Source: Lachnospiraceae bacterium
GTDB taxonomy: Bacteria > Bacillota > Clostridia > Lachnospirales > Lachnospiraceae
DNA: 64,000 nt
Direction of reading: 5' to 3'
Assembly (NCBI GenBank): GCA_902363135.1
Contig: CABIZF010000001.1
Span: 682,001 to 746,000, forward strand
Within the stretch, counting starts at the first letter, position 1. Each line of letters starts with the position of its first letter. The notes under the pieces were generated by a model. That model was not told where the DNA came from, made no database searches, and worked only from the letters and a program-made list of their open reading frames with translations. This document shows positions 26,946-36,048 of the stretch, one piece after another. A program made the translations under genes and the position numbers.

Positions 26946-28250
26946 ATGTTCAAAAAGACGATGGCAATGGCACTTGCAGGATTAATGCTGACAAGTATGG
27001 CAGGAACAACAGCATTGACGGCAAAGGCAGAAAATGACGATGTAATGGAACTGACGATGTACTTCCCGGTATCCGTCGGAGGCGGACCGGATGCACTGAT
27101 TGATGCACTTTGCGAAGAATATCATAAGGAAAATCCAAATGTAAAGGTGAGCCCGGTCTACGCCGGAAGCTATGCAGATACAAGAACAAAGGTACAGGCT
27201 GCGATCAAGGGTGGCAATACGCCTGATCTGGCGATTATGTTTTCCATCGACCTGTATTCCCTGCTTTCAATGGATGCGATTGCAGACATTGACAGCTTCT
27301 GTACGACTGATGCAGACAAGGAGTGGCTGAACGGATTTTATGATGGCTTTATGATGAACAGCCGTGACGGTGAGACGACTTACGGTATTCCGTGGCAGAG
27401 AAGTACGATCGTTCTTTACTATAATAAGGATGCTTTTGAGGCAGCAGGCTTGGATCCGGAACAGCCGCCAAAGACCTGGGATGAGCTGAAAGAAGATGCA
27501 AAGAAGCTGACCATCACGGAAAACGGACAGACAACCCAGTATGGTATCCAGATTCCATCAGACGGCTATGCATACTGGATGCTGCAGACTTTCTGTGTCG
27601 AGCAGAACGGGTTTAATCTGATGAACGAAACCGGCACTGAGACATACTACGATGATGAACGCACTGCAAAGGGACTGGAGTTCTGGAAGAGCCTGGCGGA
27701 TGATGGTTCTATGCCGGAGGGTATTGTCGCATGGGCAACGACTCCGTCTGACTTCCTTGAGGGTAAGACTGCGATGATGTATCATACGACCGGTAACCTG
27801 ACAAATGTGAAAAACAATGCAAGCTTCAATTTCGGAGTTGCGATGCTCCCGGCAAATGAATCCTATGGATCTCCGACAGGCGGTGGTAACTTCTACATTT
27901 TCAAGGGCGTTTCTGAGGAGCGTCAGCAGGCAGCTTTCGATTTCATCAAATGGATGACAGACGATGAGCGTGTGGCACAGTGGAGCATTGATACCGGATA
28001 TGTTGCAACCCGGCCGAGTGCTTACGATACCGAGCGCATGCAGGAATATGCAAAAGAATTCCCGTACTGCCTTGTAGCAAGAGATCAGCTGGAGTACGGC
28101 TATGCGGAGCTTTCCACTTATAATCAGGCAGAGGTACAGAAAGCCATTGATGATGCGATCTCCTATGTGATGACCGATCAGCAGGATGTCGAGAGTGCGC
28201 TTGCGACTGCACAGCAGACAGCCGACGGAATCCTTCAGGCATATCGCTAA
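26946..28250 (+). CDS. Extracellular solute-binding protein of a sugar-type ABC importer
   Basis: A 434-residue family 1 solute-binding protein. The N-terminal MFKKTMAMALAGLMLTSMAGTTALTAKAEN is a signal peptide; no lipobox Cys is evident, which is unusual for a Gram-positive binding protein. The mature part has ELTMYFPVSVGGGPDALIDALCEEYHKENPNVKVSPVYAGSYADTRTKVQAAIKGGNTPDLAI and YGIPWQRSTIVLYYNKDAFEAAGLDP, resembling UgpB-like and oligosaccharide binders. ATG 26946 follows GGAGGAG. First gene of an operon with two permeases and a phosphoesterase fusion, which suggests a phosphorylated ligand such as a glycerophosphodiester; this is inference. Confidence 0.88.
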   Translation: MFKKTMAMALAGLMLTSMAGTTALTAKAENDDVMELTMYFPVSVGGGPDALIDALCEEYHKENPNVKVSPVYAGSYADTRTKVQAAIKGGNTPDLAIMFSIDLYSLLSMDAIADIDSFCTTDADKEWLNGFYDGFMMNSRDGETTYGIPWQRSTIVLYYNKDAFEAAGLDPEQPPKTWDELKEDAKKLTITENGQTTQYGIQIPSDGYAYWMLQTFCVEQNGFNLMNETGTETYYDDERTAKGLEFWKSLADDGSMPEGIVAWATTPSDFLEGKTAMMYHTTGNLTNVKNNASFNFGVAMLPANESYGSPTGGGNFYIFKGVSEERQQAAFDFIKWMTDDERVAQWSIDTGYVATRPSAYDTERMQEYAKEFPYCLVARDQLEYGYAELSTYNQAEVQKAIDDAISYVMTDQQDVESALATAQQTADGILQAYR

Positions 28251-28270
28251 AGAAAGCGAAAAGAGAATCC

Positions 28271-28317
28271 GGACGGGCTGCAGAATGACCGGCAGGTTAT
28301 CCTCAGCCCGTTCTTAT
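28271..28317 (+). terminator. Intra-operon hairpin after the binding-protein gene
   Basis: ACGGGCTG (28273-28280) pairs with CAGCCCGT (28304-28311), followed by TCTTATTG. Such hairpins after binding-protein genes often cause partial termination or protect the 3' end, so that more binding protein than permease is made. Confidence 0.55.
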
Positions 28318-28322
28318 TGAGT

Positions 28323-28394
28323 TTAACCAAATCAAGCAGCGAAGCTAGGCCCTGTCAGCAGAGCTGCAGGGATGGATTGCGAATATCCGCTTGA
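28323..28394 (-). repeat. Modular palindromic repeat, copy 4 (carries the empty MITE site)
   Basis: Reads AGCGAAGCTAGGCCCTGTCAG then GAGCTGCAGGGATGG and GATTGCGAATATCCGCTTG. Its reverse complement, GGGCCTAGCTTCGCT, is the uninterrupted form of the site broken by the insertion at 16456-16612. The copy lies inside the ABC transporter operon, between the binding protein and first permease. Confidence 0.85.
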
Positions 28395-28413
28395 CGAAGA
28401 AAGGAATGAGTAC

Positions 28414-29370
28414 ATGAGTACAGCAGAACAGGTGCTGCGCCGTCCTGTGGCGGCTGAACACGATTACAGTGTATCCCTTGAGTACATCAGAGAAAAGGCA
28501 AAGCGAAAAAAATGGAGAACGAGCATCCATGCATGGGTATTACTTTTCCCGTCTCTGATTTTCCTCGGTATTTTTACAGTCTACCCTATCGTACAGAGTG
28601 CGTTTTCCAGCCTGTATAAGGACGATCTGACGACAATTACGCCGGTATTTTCCGGTCTGGAGAATTACCGCGCACTTGCATTGGATCCGATCTTCTGGGA
28701 ATGCATTCGCAATAATCTTCTGATTGCCGTGGTGACGGTGCCTGCAAGCATTGCACTCGGTGTAGCGATGGCCTCATTTTCTCATTCCCTTGGGAAAAAG
28801 GGGAAGACTATTACGCGGATTGGTTTCATTTATCCGACGTTTATCCCTCTGGTCGCAGCTGCAAATATCTGGATGTTCATCTACACGCCGATATACGGAC
28901 TTCTGGGATATATCAATCCTGAGTGGCGGCTGCTGGCAAATGGCAGGACAGCGATATGGGCAATCATTGTCATGCTGATCTGGAAGCAGGCCGGCTATCT
29001 GATGTTGTTTTACATTGCGGGACTGAACGGAATATCCAGGGAAGTATTTGAAGCGGCAGAGCTGGATGGTGCGTGCGGATTTCAGAAATTCCGCACGATC
29101 ACATGGCCGCTGCTGAAGCCAACGACGATGTATGTCTTTATCATTGCGCTGACCAGTGCGTTTAAGACGGTCGACCACCTGTATATTATGACAAAGGGAG
29201 GTCCGGGAAATGCGACAAATATGCTGCTGTTTTATATTTATCAGACAGGCTTTGACTACTGGAATAATGGCAAAGCATCTGCGATGACGGTCATTCTTGT
29301 CGGTCTGCTCCTGATTATTACGGCAGTAAAATTTTTCTATGACGACAGAAAGGCATATTACAATGATTAA
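28414..29370 (+). CDS. ABC importer permease, MalF/UgpA type
   Basis: A 318-residue inner-membrane permease with six predicted spans. A long cytosolic N-terminus (about 45 residues) precedes the first span (AWVLLFPSLIFLGIFTVYPIVQSAF). The ATPase-coupling EAA loop is visible as EVFEAAELDGACGFQKFRTITWPLLKP. ATG 28414 follows AAGGA; the frame runs upstream into the palindromic repeat. It overlaps the next permease gene by 8 bases. Confidence 0.92.
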   Translation: MSTAEQVLRRPVAAEHDYSVSLEYIREKAKRKKWRTSIHAWVLLFPSLIFLGIFTVYPIVQSAFSSLYKDDLTTITPVFSGLENYRALALDPIFWECIRNNLLIAVVTVPASIALGVAMASFSHSLGKKGKTITRIGFIYPTFIPLVAAANIWMFIYTPIYGLLGYINPEWRLLANGRTAIWAIIVMLIWKQAGYLMLFYIAGLNGISREVFEAAELDGACGFQKFRTITWPLLKPTTMYVFIIALTSAFKTVDHLYIMTKGGPGNATNMLLFYIYQTGFDYWNNGKASAMTVILVGLLLIITAVKFFYDDRKAYYND

Positions 29371-30184
29371 AAACCGGAAGCTTGGAACTATCTGTTATCA
29401 AACCATCATGTGGCTTTTGCTGGTGCTTTGTATGATTCCGCTCATATGGGTCGTGCGTACGGCGTTCATGCCGACGGCAAAAGCGCTGGATCTGTTTGCG
29501 GTCGCAATTCCGACCATGGACAACATCCGCCATGTCTTTGAGACGGTACCGTTTTTGCAGTACTATGGAAATACCATTTTTATCACGGTTCTGGTGCTTG
29601 GAGTACAGCTTGTGCTGGTGACATTTGCGGGCTATGCATTTGCCCGGCTGGACTTTTATGGCAGCCGCGTCTTATTCGTAATCTTTTTGGCGCAGATGAT
29701 GATTGCGCCGGAGGTACTGATTCTGCCGAACTACAGTCTGATGGTAAAACTCGGGCTGAATGACACACGGCTTGGCATTGCGTTGCCGTTTTTTGCTTCC
29801 GCGATGGGAACACTGATCGTCCGACAGACGATCAAGACGATTCCGATAGAGCTGGAGGAGGCTGCGCAGGTAGAGGGTGCATCCTTTTTACAGATCATCT
29901 GGCATGTGTATGTCCCACTTTTAAAACCGGCGTTTGTTTCCTTTGGCATGATTTCGGTCTCCTACCAGTGGAACAATTTCCTCTGGCCGCTCGTTATGAC
30001 GGATTCTGTCGGCAAACGTCCGCTGTCCCTCGGACTTGCGATGTTTGCGATGTCCTTTGAGACCGGAGCGCAGTGGAGCGATGTAAGTGCCGCGACCTTT
30101 CTTGTGTGCGCACCGCTGCTTATTTTGTTTATCATATTCCAGAAACAGTTCATCGAGAGCTTTGTTCATTCCGGGATCAAGTAG
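29363..30184 (+). CDS. ABC importer permease, MalG/UgpE type
   Basis: A 273-residue permease with six spans, pairing with the preceding MalF-like subunit. EAA loop: ELEEAAQVEGASFLQIIWHVYVPLLKPA. Start ATG 29363 overlaps the stop of the upstream gene; an ATG at 29339 is less likely. The operon encodes no ATPase; such importers usually borrow a shared MsmX/UgpC-type ATPase encoded elsewhere. The next gene, a double phosphoesterase, starts 8 bp later. Confidence 0.92.
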   Translation: MIKNRKLGTICYQTIMWLLLVLCMIPLIWVVRTAFMPTAKALDLFAVAIPTMDNIRHVFETVPFLQYYGNTIFITVLVLGVQLVLVTFAGYAFARLDFYGSRVLFVIFLAQMMIAPEVLILPNYSLMVKLGLNDTRLGIALPFFASAMGTLIVRQTIKTIPIELEEAAQVEGASFLQIIWHVYVPLLKPAFVSFGMISVSYQWNNFLWPLVMTDSVGKRPLSLGLAMFAMSFETGAQWSDVSAATFLVCAPLLILFIIFQKQFIESFVHSGIK

Positions 30185-30192
30185 GAGGGGCC

Positions 30193-32061
30193 ATGCAGAA
30201 AAAGCTGTTTATTATGGATATTGACGGGACACTGGCGATCGGCGGAAGCCTGATACCGGGTGCTGCGGAGCTGATCAGGGAAATACGCATGCAGGGCGGT
30301 CAATGTTGCTTTTTTACAAATAATTCCTCGCGTGGAATCCGAGAATATCAGGAGCAGTTTGAAAGCTGGGGAATTGAAACGGAAGAACGGGAATTTCTGA
30401 CCGCAGGAACCTTTGCAATTTACTGGATGAAACAGAAATTCGGAGAGCAGAAAATCTATGTAGAAGGGACAAACGCATTTCTTCAGGAATGTCTGCGGAA
30501 TGGGCTGTATGTGACCGAGGAGCCAAAGGCAGATGCGGTAGCAGTTCTCAGTACCTACGACCGGGAGCTGACCTATGAGAAAATCACAAAAACGTGTCAG
30601 ATACTGGAACAGGGGGTCCCATGGTATGCGACGAATGCCGATGCGGGATGCCCATGTGAATTTGGTATGGTACCGGACTGTGCTGCTATTTGTGCGATGA
30701 TCTCCCAGGCTGTCGGCCGCAGACCGGAATATCTTGGCAAGCCGGATGCAGGGATGGCGGAGTATGCGCTGAAACGGTTTGGATGTGCAAAAGAGGAAGC
30801 GCTGGTCATTGGTGACCGCATTTACACGGACATCGCCTGCGGGGAAAATGCCGGAATTGATACATGTCTGGTGCTGACCGGAGAGGAAAAGGAATATTCT
30901 GACCAGCCAACGTACTGTCTGGCTTCCGTGCAGAGTCTGGCTAAAATTCTGAAGCGGATACGGATATCCGGGGAGACGTGCTTTCCGCCGTCACCCTTTG
31001 CCGATACATTAAATACGTATGTGGAAAGTGATTCTGCTAATATATGCACTTCTCTGTGTGACACGACTGCCCGCTGGTACAAAGGCGATCTGCACATGCA
31101 CACGACCCGCTCCGACGGACATGATACACCAGAGCAGCTAAACCTGCGCGCCGGGCAAAACGGACTGGACTACTATGTCGTGACGGATCATAATTACTGG
31201 CATGAGACATGGCCTCTTTCCGGCTGCATGGTGATCCCGGGAATGGAGATCACGATGGATGCCGGACATATGAATGTATTCGGACATGGTCCGTTTCTTC
31301 TGAGTCTGAATCATCCATTTCTCTCCAGATGGAGCTGGAAGCTGCCGGATCTCGTACTGGCCGCGCTTGACTGCCTGGAAATTGATAACAATCCGACCTT
31401 TGAGTACGAGCCGGGAATTTATGCAAAAGAAGCCAATCGGCGTGCCGTGCAGCTCTCGGACTTATTGTGGGCAGATGGTTATCGGATCTGTGCCGTCGGC
31501 GGGAGCGATGTACATCTGAAGGAGACGGAGCGCTACGGAGACAGCCCGGAGCCTGCCAGACCGGGAGAACCATCGACGTATCTGTATATGGAGGGACTGT
31601 CTGCAGCCGGTTTTCGCGATGCCTTAAAGTCCTGCCATGCGTATGTGGCCAGACACTGCTCACTGGACTTTTCCTGTATGCTCTACGATGCGGAGCATCA
31701 GAAGCTGGAAGGTGGGTGGCTGTTTGGAGACCAGCTTCCAAAAGAGTGCCGCTATCTGGAATACGATTTATACACTGATCGCAAATCCGCCGGGGAGAGA
31801 GAGCTTCAACCGTGTATTCCTTATGTGATCATCAACGGCAAAAAGCAATTGCTTCAGAAAGAAAGTACTGAGCATGCTCAGTCTGAAATCCGTTATCACG
31901 GAGTGCTCATGCTGCCGGATACTCCCTATGTCTGGATTCGTTTTGGTGCGGAGGACGAGGATGGAGGACTTGTGTTTTATGCAAATCCGTTTACGCAAGG
32001 AGGCAGGGAACAGCATCAATATCAGACCTTTGGGGATGTGCTACCGTCACTGTCCCTGTAA
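30193..32061 (+). CDS. Fusion: HAD-IIA phosphatase + PHP-domain phosphoesterase
   Basis: A 622-residue two-domain protein. Residues 1 to about 260 are a HAD-IIA (NagD/AraL/glycerol-phosphate phosphatase-like) unit: FIMDIDGTLAIGG (nucleophile Asp), FFTNNSSRG, a C2 cap and GKPDAGMAEYAL...VIGDRIYTDI. Residues about 295-622 are a PHP metallo-phosphoesterase of the CehA/McbA type: KGDLHMHTTRSDG, VVTDHNYWHE, GMEITMDAG..N.FGHG and VGGSDVH, with a beta-rich C-terminus. GGAGGGG precedes ATG 30193. It is last in the ABC importer operon, so it probably acts on the imported compound, removing phosphate from a phosphodiester and then a monoester. Substrate unknown. Confidence 0.85.
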   Translation: MQKKLFIMDIDGTLAIGGSLIPGAAELIREIRMQGGQCCFFTNNSSRGIREYQEQFESWGIETEEREFLTAGTFAIYWMKQKFGEQKIYVEGTNAFLQECLRNGLYVTEEPKADAVAVLSTYDRELTYEKITKTCQILEQGVPWYATNADAGCPCEFGMVPDCAAICAMISQAVGRRPEYLGKPDAGMAEYALKRFGCAKEEALVIGDRIYTDIACGENAGIDTCLVLTGEEKEYSDQPTYCLASVQSLAKILKRIRISGETCFPPSPFADTLNTYVESDSANICTSLCDTTARWYKGDLHMHTTRSDGHDTPEQLNLRAGQNGLDYYVVTDHNYWHETWPLSGCMVIPGMEITMDAGHMNVFGHGPFLLSLNHPFLSRWSWKLPDLVLAALDCLEIDNNPTFEYEPGIYAKEANRRAVQLSDLLWADGYRICAVGGSDVHLKETERYGDSPEPARPGEPSTYLYMEGLSAAGFRDALKSCHAYVARHCSLDFSCMLYDAEHQKLEGGWLFGDQLPKECRYLEYDLYTDRKSAGERELQPCIPYVIINGKKQLLQKESTEHAQSEIRYHGVLMLPDTPYVWIRFGAEDEDGGLVFYANPFTQGGREQHQYQTFGDVLPSLSL

Positions 32062-32066
32062 ATGTC

Positions 32067-33716
32067 TTATCCCCCAATATACTCTGTGATGACAGACGTA
32101 AGTGCAGGAAGTATCTGCTGCTTTCTGGAGAGCAGGTTTTCCTGAAAGGAGTGCTCTTTGTCATCTGCATTTGGAAATGCTTCTGCCGCCCATGGTGCAC
32201 GGCTGCCGCCTGCATAGATCACAGAACCGTTTTCAAGAATGCTGGTAAAGGCAAGCACCGCCAGATCAATTCGCTTTTTCTGCGCAAAGCGATCCAGTGC
32301 AGCGGAAATTTCTCTGGAATCCCGGCAGGTATCCCGTGCAGAAGAGACGATCACCTGAGAGATCGAGAGTTTACACGAATGAATGTCGTAAATCTTCAGA
32401 TCCTGATTGATCATATCGGAAAAGCTGACCTTGTCCTGGTTTGAGGTGATCGTAAACATCTCCTCCGCAAACTGTTCGATATCAAGGTCTGCGATCGCGG
32501 CGAGAATATTTGCAGTGCTGATATCCCGGTCCGTCGTTGTAGGAGAGTGGAAATTCATTGTGTCTGAGAGCACCGCACCTAAGAGCAGACCGGCCAGATT
32601 CGTCGGGATCGGAATCTGATTTTCACGGAAGATCGTCGCTACAATCGTAGCGGTGGAGCCTACGATCTCATTGCGGAAAGCCACCGGCTGCGAAGTAGAA
32701 AAATCGTTGATCCGATGATGGTCGATGACCTCCAGCACCTCCGATTTTTCGATGGCATTGACAGATTGGGAGAATTCATTATGGTCGACGAGGATCAGCT
32801 TGCGCTTCGGTGCATCCATAATATGGTAGCGGGAAATGTAGCCGACAAGCTGCTCGTTTGCATCAAGCACCGGGTAGGTGCGATACCGGTTCCGCAGCAT
32901 TTTGACACCGACGTCTTCCGTCAGCTCATTCGTATGAAAACAAACCGGATTCTTTTTCATGATCCGTTCTACCGACGGCGCAAAATACAGGTAACGGGAT
33001 GTATTCATCGTACCGTGTCCGGAGAGCAGGATCGGGCAGTGGTGTACCCTGGCCTCTTCAATAACCTCGTCCGCGACAGTATCTGCCCATACGACAATCA
33101 GCATCCCTGCTCCAAGCTGGATACATTTTTTCTGTGCCATTGTATCGGCTCCGACAATGACGATCCTTTTTTCCACTTCATAATGATCCAGACGCTCCGG
33201 CCGGGTCATTGCAATGATGCTGACCTTTCCGTTGATCGCAACCTGCGGATCGTCATAGATGATCGCGCCATTGATTGTCTTACGGATATTTTCGCAGGAG
33301 GTATGTGCCAGAATGTCGATGGAACGCGCTGTGTCGTCCAGTCCGACGACAGAAATATCCGATTTCGTCACCATTCCGAGCAGATGCTGTGCGGTATCGA
33401 CCACTCCGCAATAGGCACAGTTATGTTCCTGCATGATCTGCATTGCCTCATAAATCGTCGTATCCGGTGTGATTGCGACAGGAGCATCCATCTCGATCTC
33501 CGAGAGCTTCATCCGCGCATCCTGCAGATGCAGCGGTGCCTCAAAGCCGAACCGCTTCAGCAGATATTCCGTCTCCGAATTCAATGAACCAAGACGGCAG
33601 GGGATCGCCGGGATTCCCATTGATTTTTTAAAAAAGGCATAGGCGATAGAGGATGCGATCGAATCCGTATCCGGATGCCGATGCCCGGTAATATATACTG
33701 GACTTTTCTTTTTCAT
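32067..33716 (-). CDS. Manganese-dependent inorganic pyrophosphatase with CBS and DRTGG domains
   Basis: A 549-residue family II pyrophosphatase. DHH part 1: VYITGHRHPDTDSIASSIAYA; then a CBS domain (MDAPVAITPDTTIYEAMQIMQEHNCAYCGVVD), a DRTGG domain (region IVIVGADTMAQKKCIQLGAGMLIVVWAD), a second CBS (NPVCFHTNELTEDVGVKMLRNRYRTYPVLDANEQLVGYISRYHI), then DHNEFSQSV, VIDHHRINDF and DHHA2 with SDTMNFHSPTTTDRD. CBS-containing pyrophosphatases are regulated by AMP/ADP and diadenosine polyphosphates. The convergent fusion gene ends 5 bp away, with no room for a separate terminator. Confidence 0.93.
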   Translation of the reverse strand: MKKKSPVYITGHRHPDTDSIASSIAYAFFKKSMGIPAIPCRLGSLNSETEYLLKRFGFEAPLHLQDARMKLSEIEMDAPVAITPDTTIYEAMQIMQEHNCAYCGVVDTAQHLLGMVTKSDISVVGLDDTARSIDILAHTSCENIRKTINGAIIYDDPQVAINGKVSIIAMTRPERLDHYEVEKRIVIVGADTMAQKKCIQLGAGMLIVVWADTVADEVIEEARVHHCPILLSGHGTMNTSRYLYFAPSVERIMKKNPVCFHTNELTEDVGVKMLRNRYRTYPVLDANEQLVGYISRYHIMDAPKRKLILVDHNEFSQSVNAIEKSEVLEVIDHHRINDFSTSQPVAFRNEIVGSTATIVATIFRENQIPIPTNLAGLLLGAVLSDTMNFHSPTTTDRDISTANILAAIADLDIEQFAEEMFTITSNQDKVSFSDMINQDLKIYDIHSCKLSISQVIVSSARDTCRDSREISAALDRFAQKKRIDLAVLAFTSILENGSVIYAGGSRAPWAAEAFPNADDKEHSFQENLLSRKQQILPALTSVITEYIGG

Positions 33717-33917
33717 GACAGAAGATACCTCCGTAATTTTCCTCCGAATCAGGCAAGCCTGTCCGGGGTCATTTAACCATCATTTTTATATCAAAAGCAT
33801 ACCGTCAGAATGAAGGAAAGTCAATCACGTGTTTGCGGCATCCGGGATTTGTCAGCACCTGATTTATCAGAATAATCAGATAATTATGCTATAAAATAAA
33901 AAAAGTAAAAAATATGC

Positions 33918-33946
33918 TTGACATAAAGAAAACATTATGATATTAT
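33918..33946 (+). promoter_or_regulatory. Consensus-like sigma-A promoter for a non-coding RNA
   Basis: TTGACA (33918-33923), 17-base spacer, TATTAT (33941-33946). No open reading frame with a ribosome site follows; instead a structured, purine-rich region and a terminator. Confidence 0.75.
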
Positions 33947-33952
33947 TAAGCC

Positions 33953-34245
33953 ATCAAAAGGAAAGATAAATACAAGAAAGAGGTACAGTCCAATGAAGTA
34001 AGAATCTTTCACCCAAAAGAAACAAGAAGGACACACACCGAAAAGGGGTTGGTACCAGTGAAAGGAAGAGATCCGTAGCTTACGGAGAATGTTCAATTCT
34101 AAATTTAAAGACAGGAGGTACGGTCCAAAGGGAAAGTAAAGTTTCAAATTCGCAGACAATGAAAGTAGAAGGTGTAGACAATGAAATTACAGGAAATTCA
34201 TTGAGAGCCCGATCGAAGGAAAGAAAAATCGATCGGGCTCTTATC
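33953..34245 (+). ncRNA. Candidate structured non-coding RNA, class not recognised
   Basis: About 290 bases bounded by a strong promoter and a perfect terminator stem (GAGCCCGATCGA / TCGATCGGGCTC, 34203-34240). The RNA is strongly purine-rich. Helices visible: TCCGTA-GCT-TACGGA (34072-34086); GGTAC (33982-33986) with GTACC (34052-34056) enclosing GTCC (33988-33991) with GGAC (34029-34032). The string GGTAC(A/G)GTCCAA occurs twice (33982 and 34117) and AGACAATGAAA twice (34154 and 34176). No coding ORF is supported. It lies 98 bases before tRNA-Pro. It could belong to a known class such as raiA RNA, but I cannot confirm that from memory. Confidence 0.55.
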
Positions 34246-34259
34246 TGTCTGACTGCTTC

Positions 34260-34288
34260 TTTACAAAACAGAAACTTTCTGGTAGAAT
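34260..34288 (+). promoter_or_regulatory. Probable promoter for tRNA-Pro
   Basis: TTTACA (34260-34265), 17 bases, TAGAAT (34283-34288), 55 bases before the mature tRNA start and behind the preceding RNA's terminator. Confidence 0.55.
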
Positions 34289-34343
34289 AACATGATGAAA
34301 CGCATGAAATGCGAAGCAATCCGTGTATCATAGCATAATATTA

Positions 34344-34417
34344 CGGGGTATGGCGTAGCTTGGTAGCGCGCTCGGCTGGGGGCCGAGAGGTCGCAGGTTC
34401 AAATCCTGTTGCCCCGA
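34344..34417 (+). tRNA. tRNA-Pro (anticodon GGG)
   Basis: A 74-base cloverleaf: acceptor CGGGGTA/TGCCCCG with the C1-G72 pair typical of bacterial tRNA-Pro, D-arm GCGTAGCTTGGTAGCGC, anticodon stem CTCGG/CCGAG with loop CTGGGGG giving GGG at positions 34-36, and T-arm GCAGGTTCAAATCCTGT. The discriminator is A; CCA is not encoded and must be added. It reads CCC and CCU codons. Confidence 0.96.
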
Positions 34418-34420
34418 TCA

Positions 34421-34455
34421 AGAGCACATTTGCGAAAAGCAGATGTGCTCTTTTA
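34421..34455 (+). terminator. Terminator after tRNA-Pro
   Basis: AGAGCACAT pairs with ATGTGCTCT around TTGCGAAAAGCAG, followed by TTTTA. Confidence 0.85.
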
Positions 34456-34501
34456 CTGGATATTTATACAATGATGATACCGGCAAAGGAGAGAGAAACA
34501 A

Positions 34502-35899
34502 ATGAAAGAAAAAAACAGTTTTAGCGGCTCGATCGGATTCGTTCTGGCCGCAGCGGGAAGTGCGGTCGGAGTGGGGAATATCTGGCGATTCCCGTATTTA
34601 TGTGCGAAGGATGGCGGAGGGCTTTTCCTGCTCGTGTACCTTGTGCTTGTACTCACCTTCGGCTTTGTGCTTCTGACTACGGATGTAGCGATCGGGCGGA
34701 AGACGAAGAAGAATGCATTGAAGGCGTTTGGGGCGCTCAAAAAGCGCTGGGGCTTTCTCGGCTATCTGACGTTTCTCGTGCCGATTTTGATTATGACGTA
34801 TTATTCCGTCATCGGCGGATGGATCACGAAATATTTTGTGTCGTATGTCGTATCGGATGGAAGTGCGCTCGCGGAGGACGGATATTTTACTTCCTTCATC
34901 ACTTCCAAAGTAGCTCCGATCGTCTTTATGCTCATTTTCCTTGCGCTGACCGCATGGATCGTCTATCGCGGCGTCGAAAAAGGCATTGAGAAATTTTCGA
35001 GCTTTATTATGCCGGGGCTGATCGTACTGATCGTCGTGATCGCAGTGTTCTCTCTGACGCTGTCCCACACGGATGCGGACGGCACGGTGCGCACCGGTAT
35101 GCAGGGACTGATGGTCTATCTGAAGCCGGACTTTACCGGCCTGACAGTCAAGCGCTTTCTTGAGATCCTGCTGGATGCGATGAGCCAGCTGTTCTTTTCG
35201 TTAAGCGTTTCTATGGGAATCATGGTTACGTATGGCTCCTATGTAAAAGATGATGTGAACCTTTCCAAGGCAATGAACCAGATCGAACTGTTTGATACGG
35301 GGGTAGCGGTCCTTGCAGGTATGATGATCATTCCGGCGGTGTTCGTATTTCTTGGTACCGATGGCATGGCGTCCGGACCGAGCCTGATCTTTATCTCTTT
35401 GCCGAAAGTCTTTCAGGCAATGGGTGGTGCAGGACGGATTGTGGCGGCTGCCTTTTTCCTGATGCTCGGCTTCGCGGCGCTGACCTCCTGCGTATCCGTC
35501 ATGGAGACGCTCGTGGCGAACTGCATGGAGCTGTTTCATCAGCCGCGTAAGAAGATGTGTGGACTGATCGGGCTCTACTCACTGGTCACGGCTGTCGTGA
35601 TCTGCCTTGGCTACAACGTATTCTACTTTGAACTGAAGCTGCCGAACGGATCGGCCGCTCAGCTCCTGGACCTGATGGACTATATCAGCAACAGCTTCCT
35701 GATGCCGTTCATCTCTCTGCTCACGAGCATCCTGATCGGCTGGGTCGTAAAGCCACACTGGATCATCAGCGAAGTGGAAAAAAACGGGGAGCATTTCCGC
35801 CGGGCAAGGCTGTATTATATTATGATCCGCTATATTGTGCCTCCGGTCATGCTGATTTTGTTCCTTGTGTCAACCGGATTTGTGAATTGGCTGTTTTAG
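34502..35899 (+). CDS. Sodium-dependent transporter, NSS (SNF) family
   Basis: A 465-residue sodium symporter of the neurotransmitter:sodium symporter family (LeuT fold), most likely for an amino acid. Conserved first helix GFVLAAAGSAVGVGNIWRFPYLCAKDGGGLFLLVYLVLVLTFG with the unwound GxxVGxGNIWRFPY substrate/sodium site; around 11 further spans. A second, divergent NSS gene is at 60119-61489. The start ATG 34502 follows AAAGGAGAG. No obvious promoter; it may be read from the tRNA promoter past its terminator. Confidence 0.93.
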   Translation: MKEKNSFSGSIGFVLAAAGSAVGVGNIWRFPYLCAKDGGGLFLLVYLVLVLTFGFVLLTTDVAIGRKTKKNALKAFGALKKRWGFLGYLTFLVPILIMTYYSVIGGWITKYFVSYVVSDGSALAEDGYFTSFITSKVAPIVFMLIFLALTAWIVYRGVEKGIEKFSSFIMPGLIVLIVVIAVFSLTLSHTDADGTVRTGMQGLMVYLKPDFTGLTVKRFLEILLDAMSQLFFSLSVSMGIMVTYGSYVKDDVNLSKAMNQIELFDTGVAVLAGMMIIPAVFVFLGTDGMASGPSLIFISLPKVFQAMGGAGRIVAAAFFLMLGFAALTSCVSVMETLVANCMELFHQPRKKMCGLIGLYSLVTAVVICLGYNVFYFELKLPNGSAAQLLDLMDYISNSFLMPFISLLTSILIGWVVKPHWIISEVEKNGEHFRRARLYYIMIRYIVPPVMLILFLVSTGFVNWLF

Positions 35900-35985
35900 C
35901 CGAATCAAGCAAGAGGAAATAAGCGGTAACAAAAACGGGTATGCAAACGCTAAATTGCGTAAGCAGTTTCTAAAATCATTTCTTA

Positions 35986-36015
35986 TTGACTAATAAAACA
36001 TCCGGAGCGTACAAT
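35986..36015 (+). promoter_or_regulatory. Promoter for the FeoA-like gene
   Basis: TTGACT (35986-35991), 18 bases, TACAAT (36010-36015), 34 bases before the ATG. Confidence 0.55.
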
Positions 36016-36048
36016 GAGTAAAACGAATCAAAAGCGAGGTGAGGGCAG

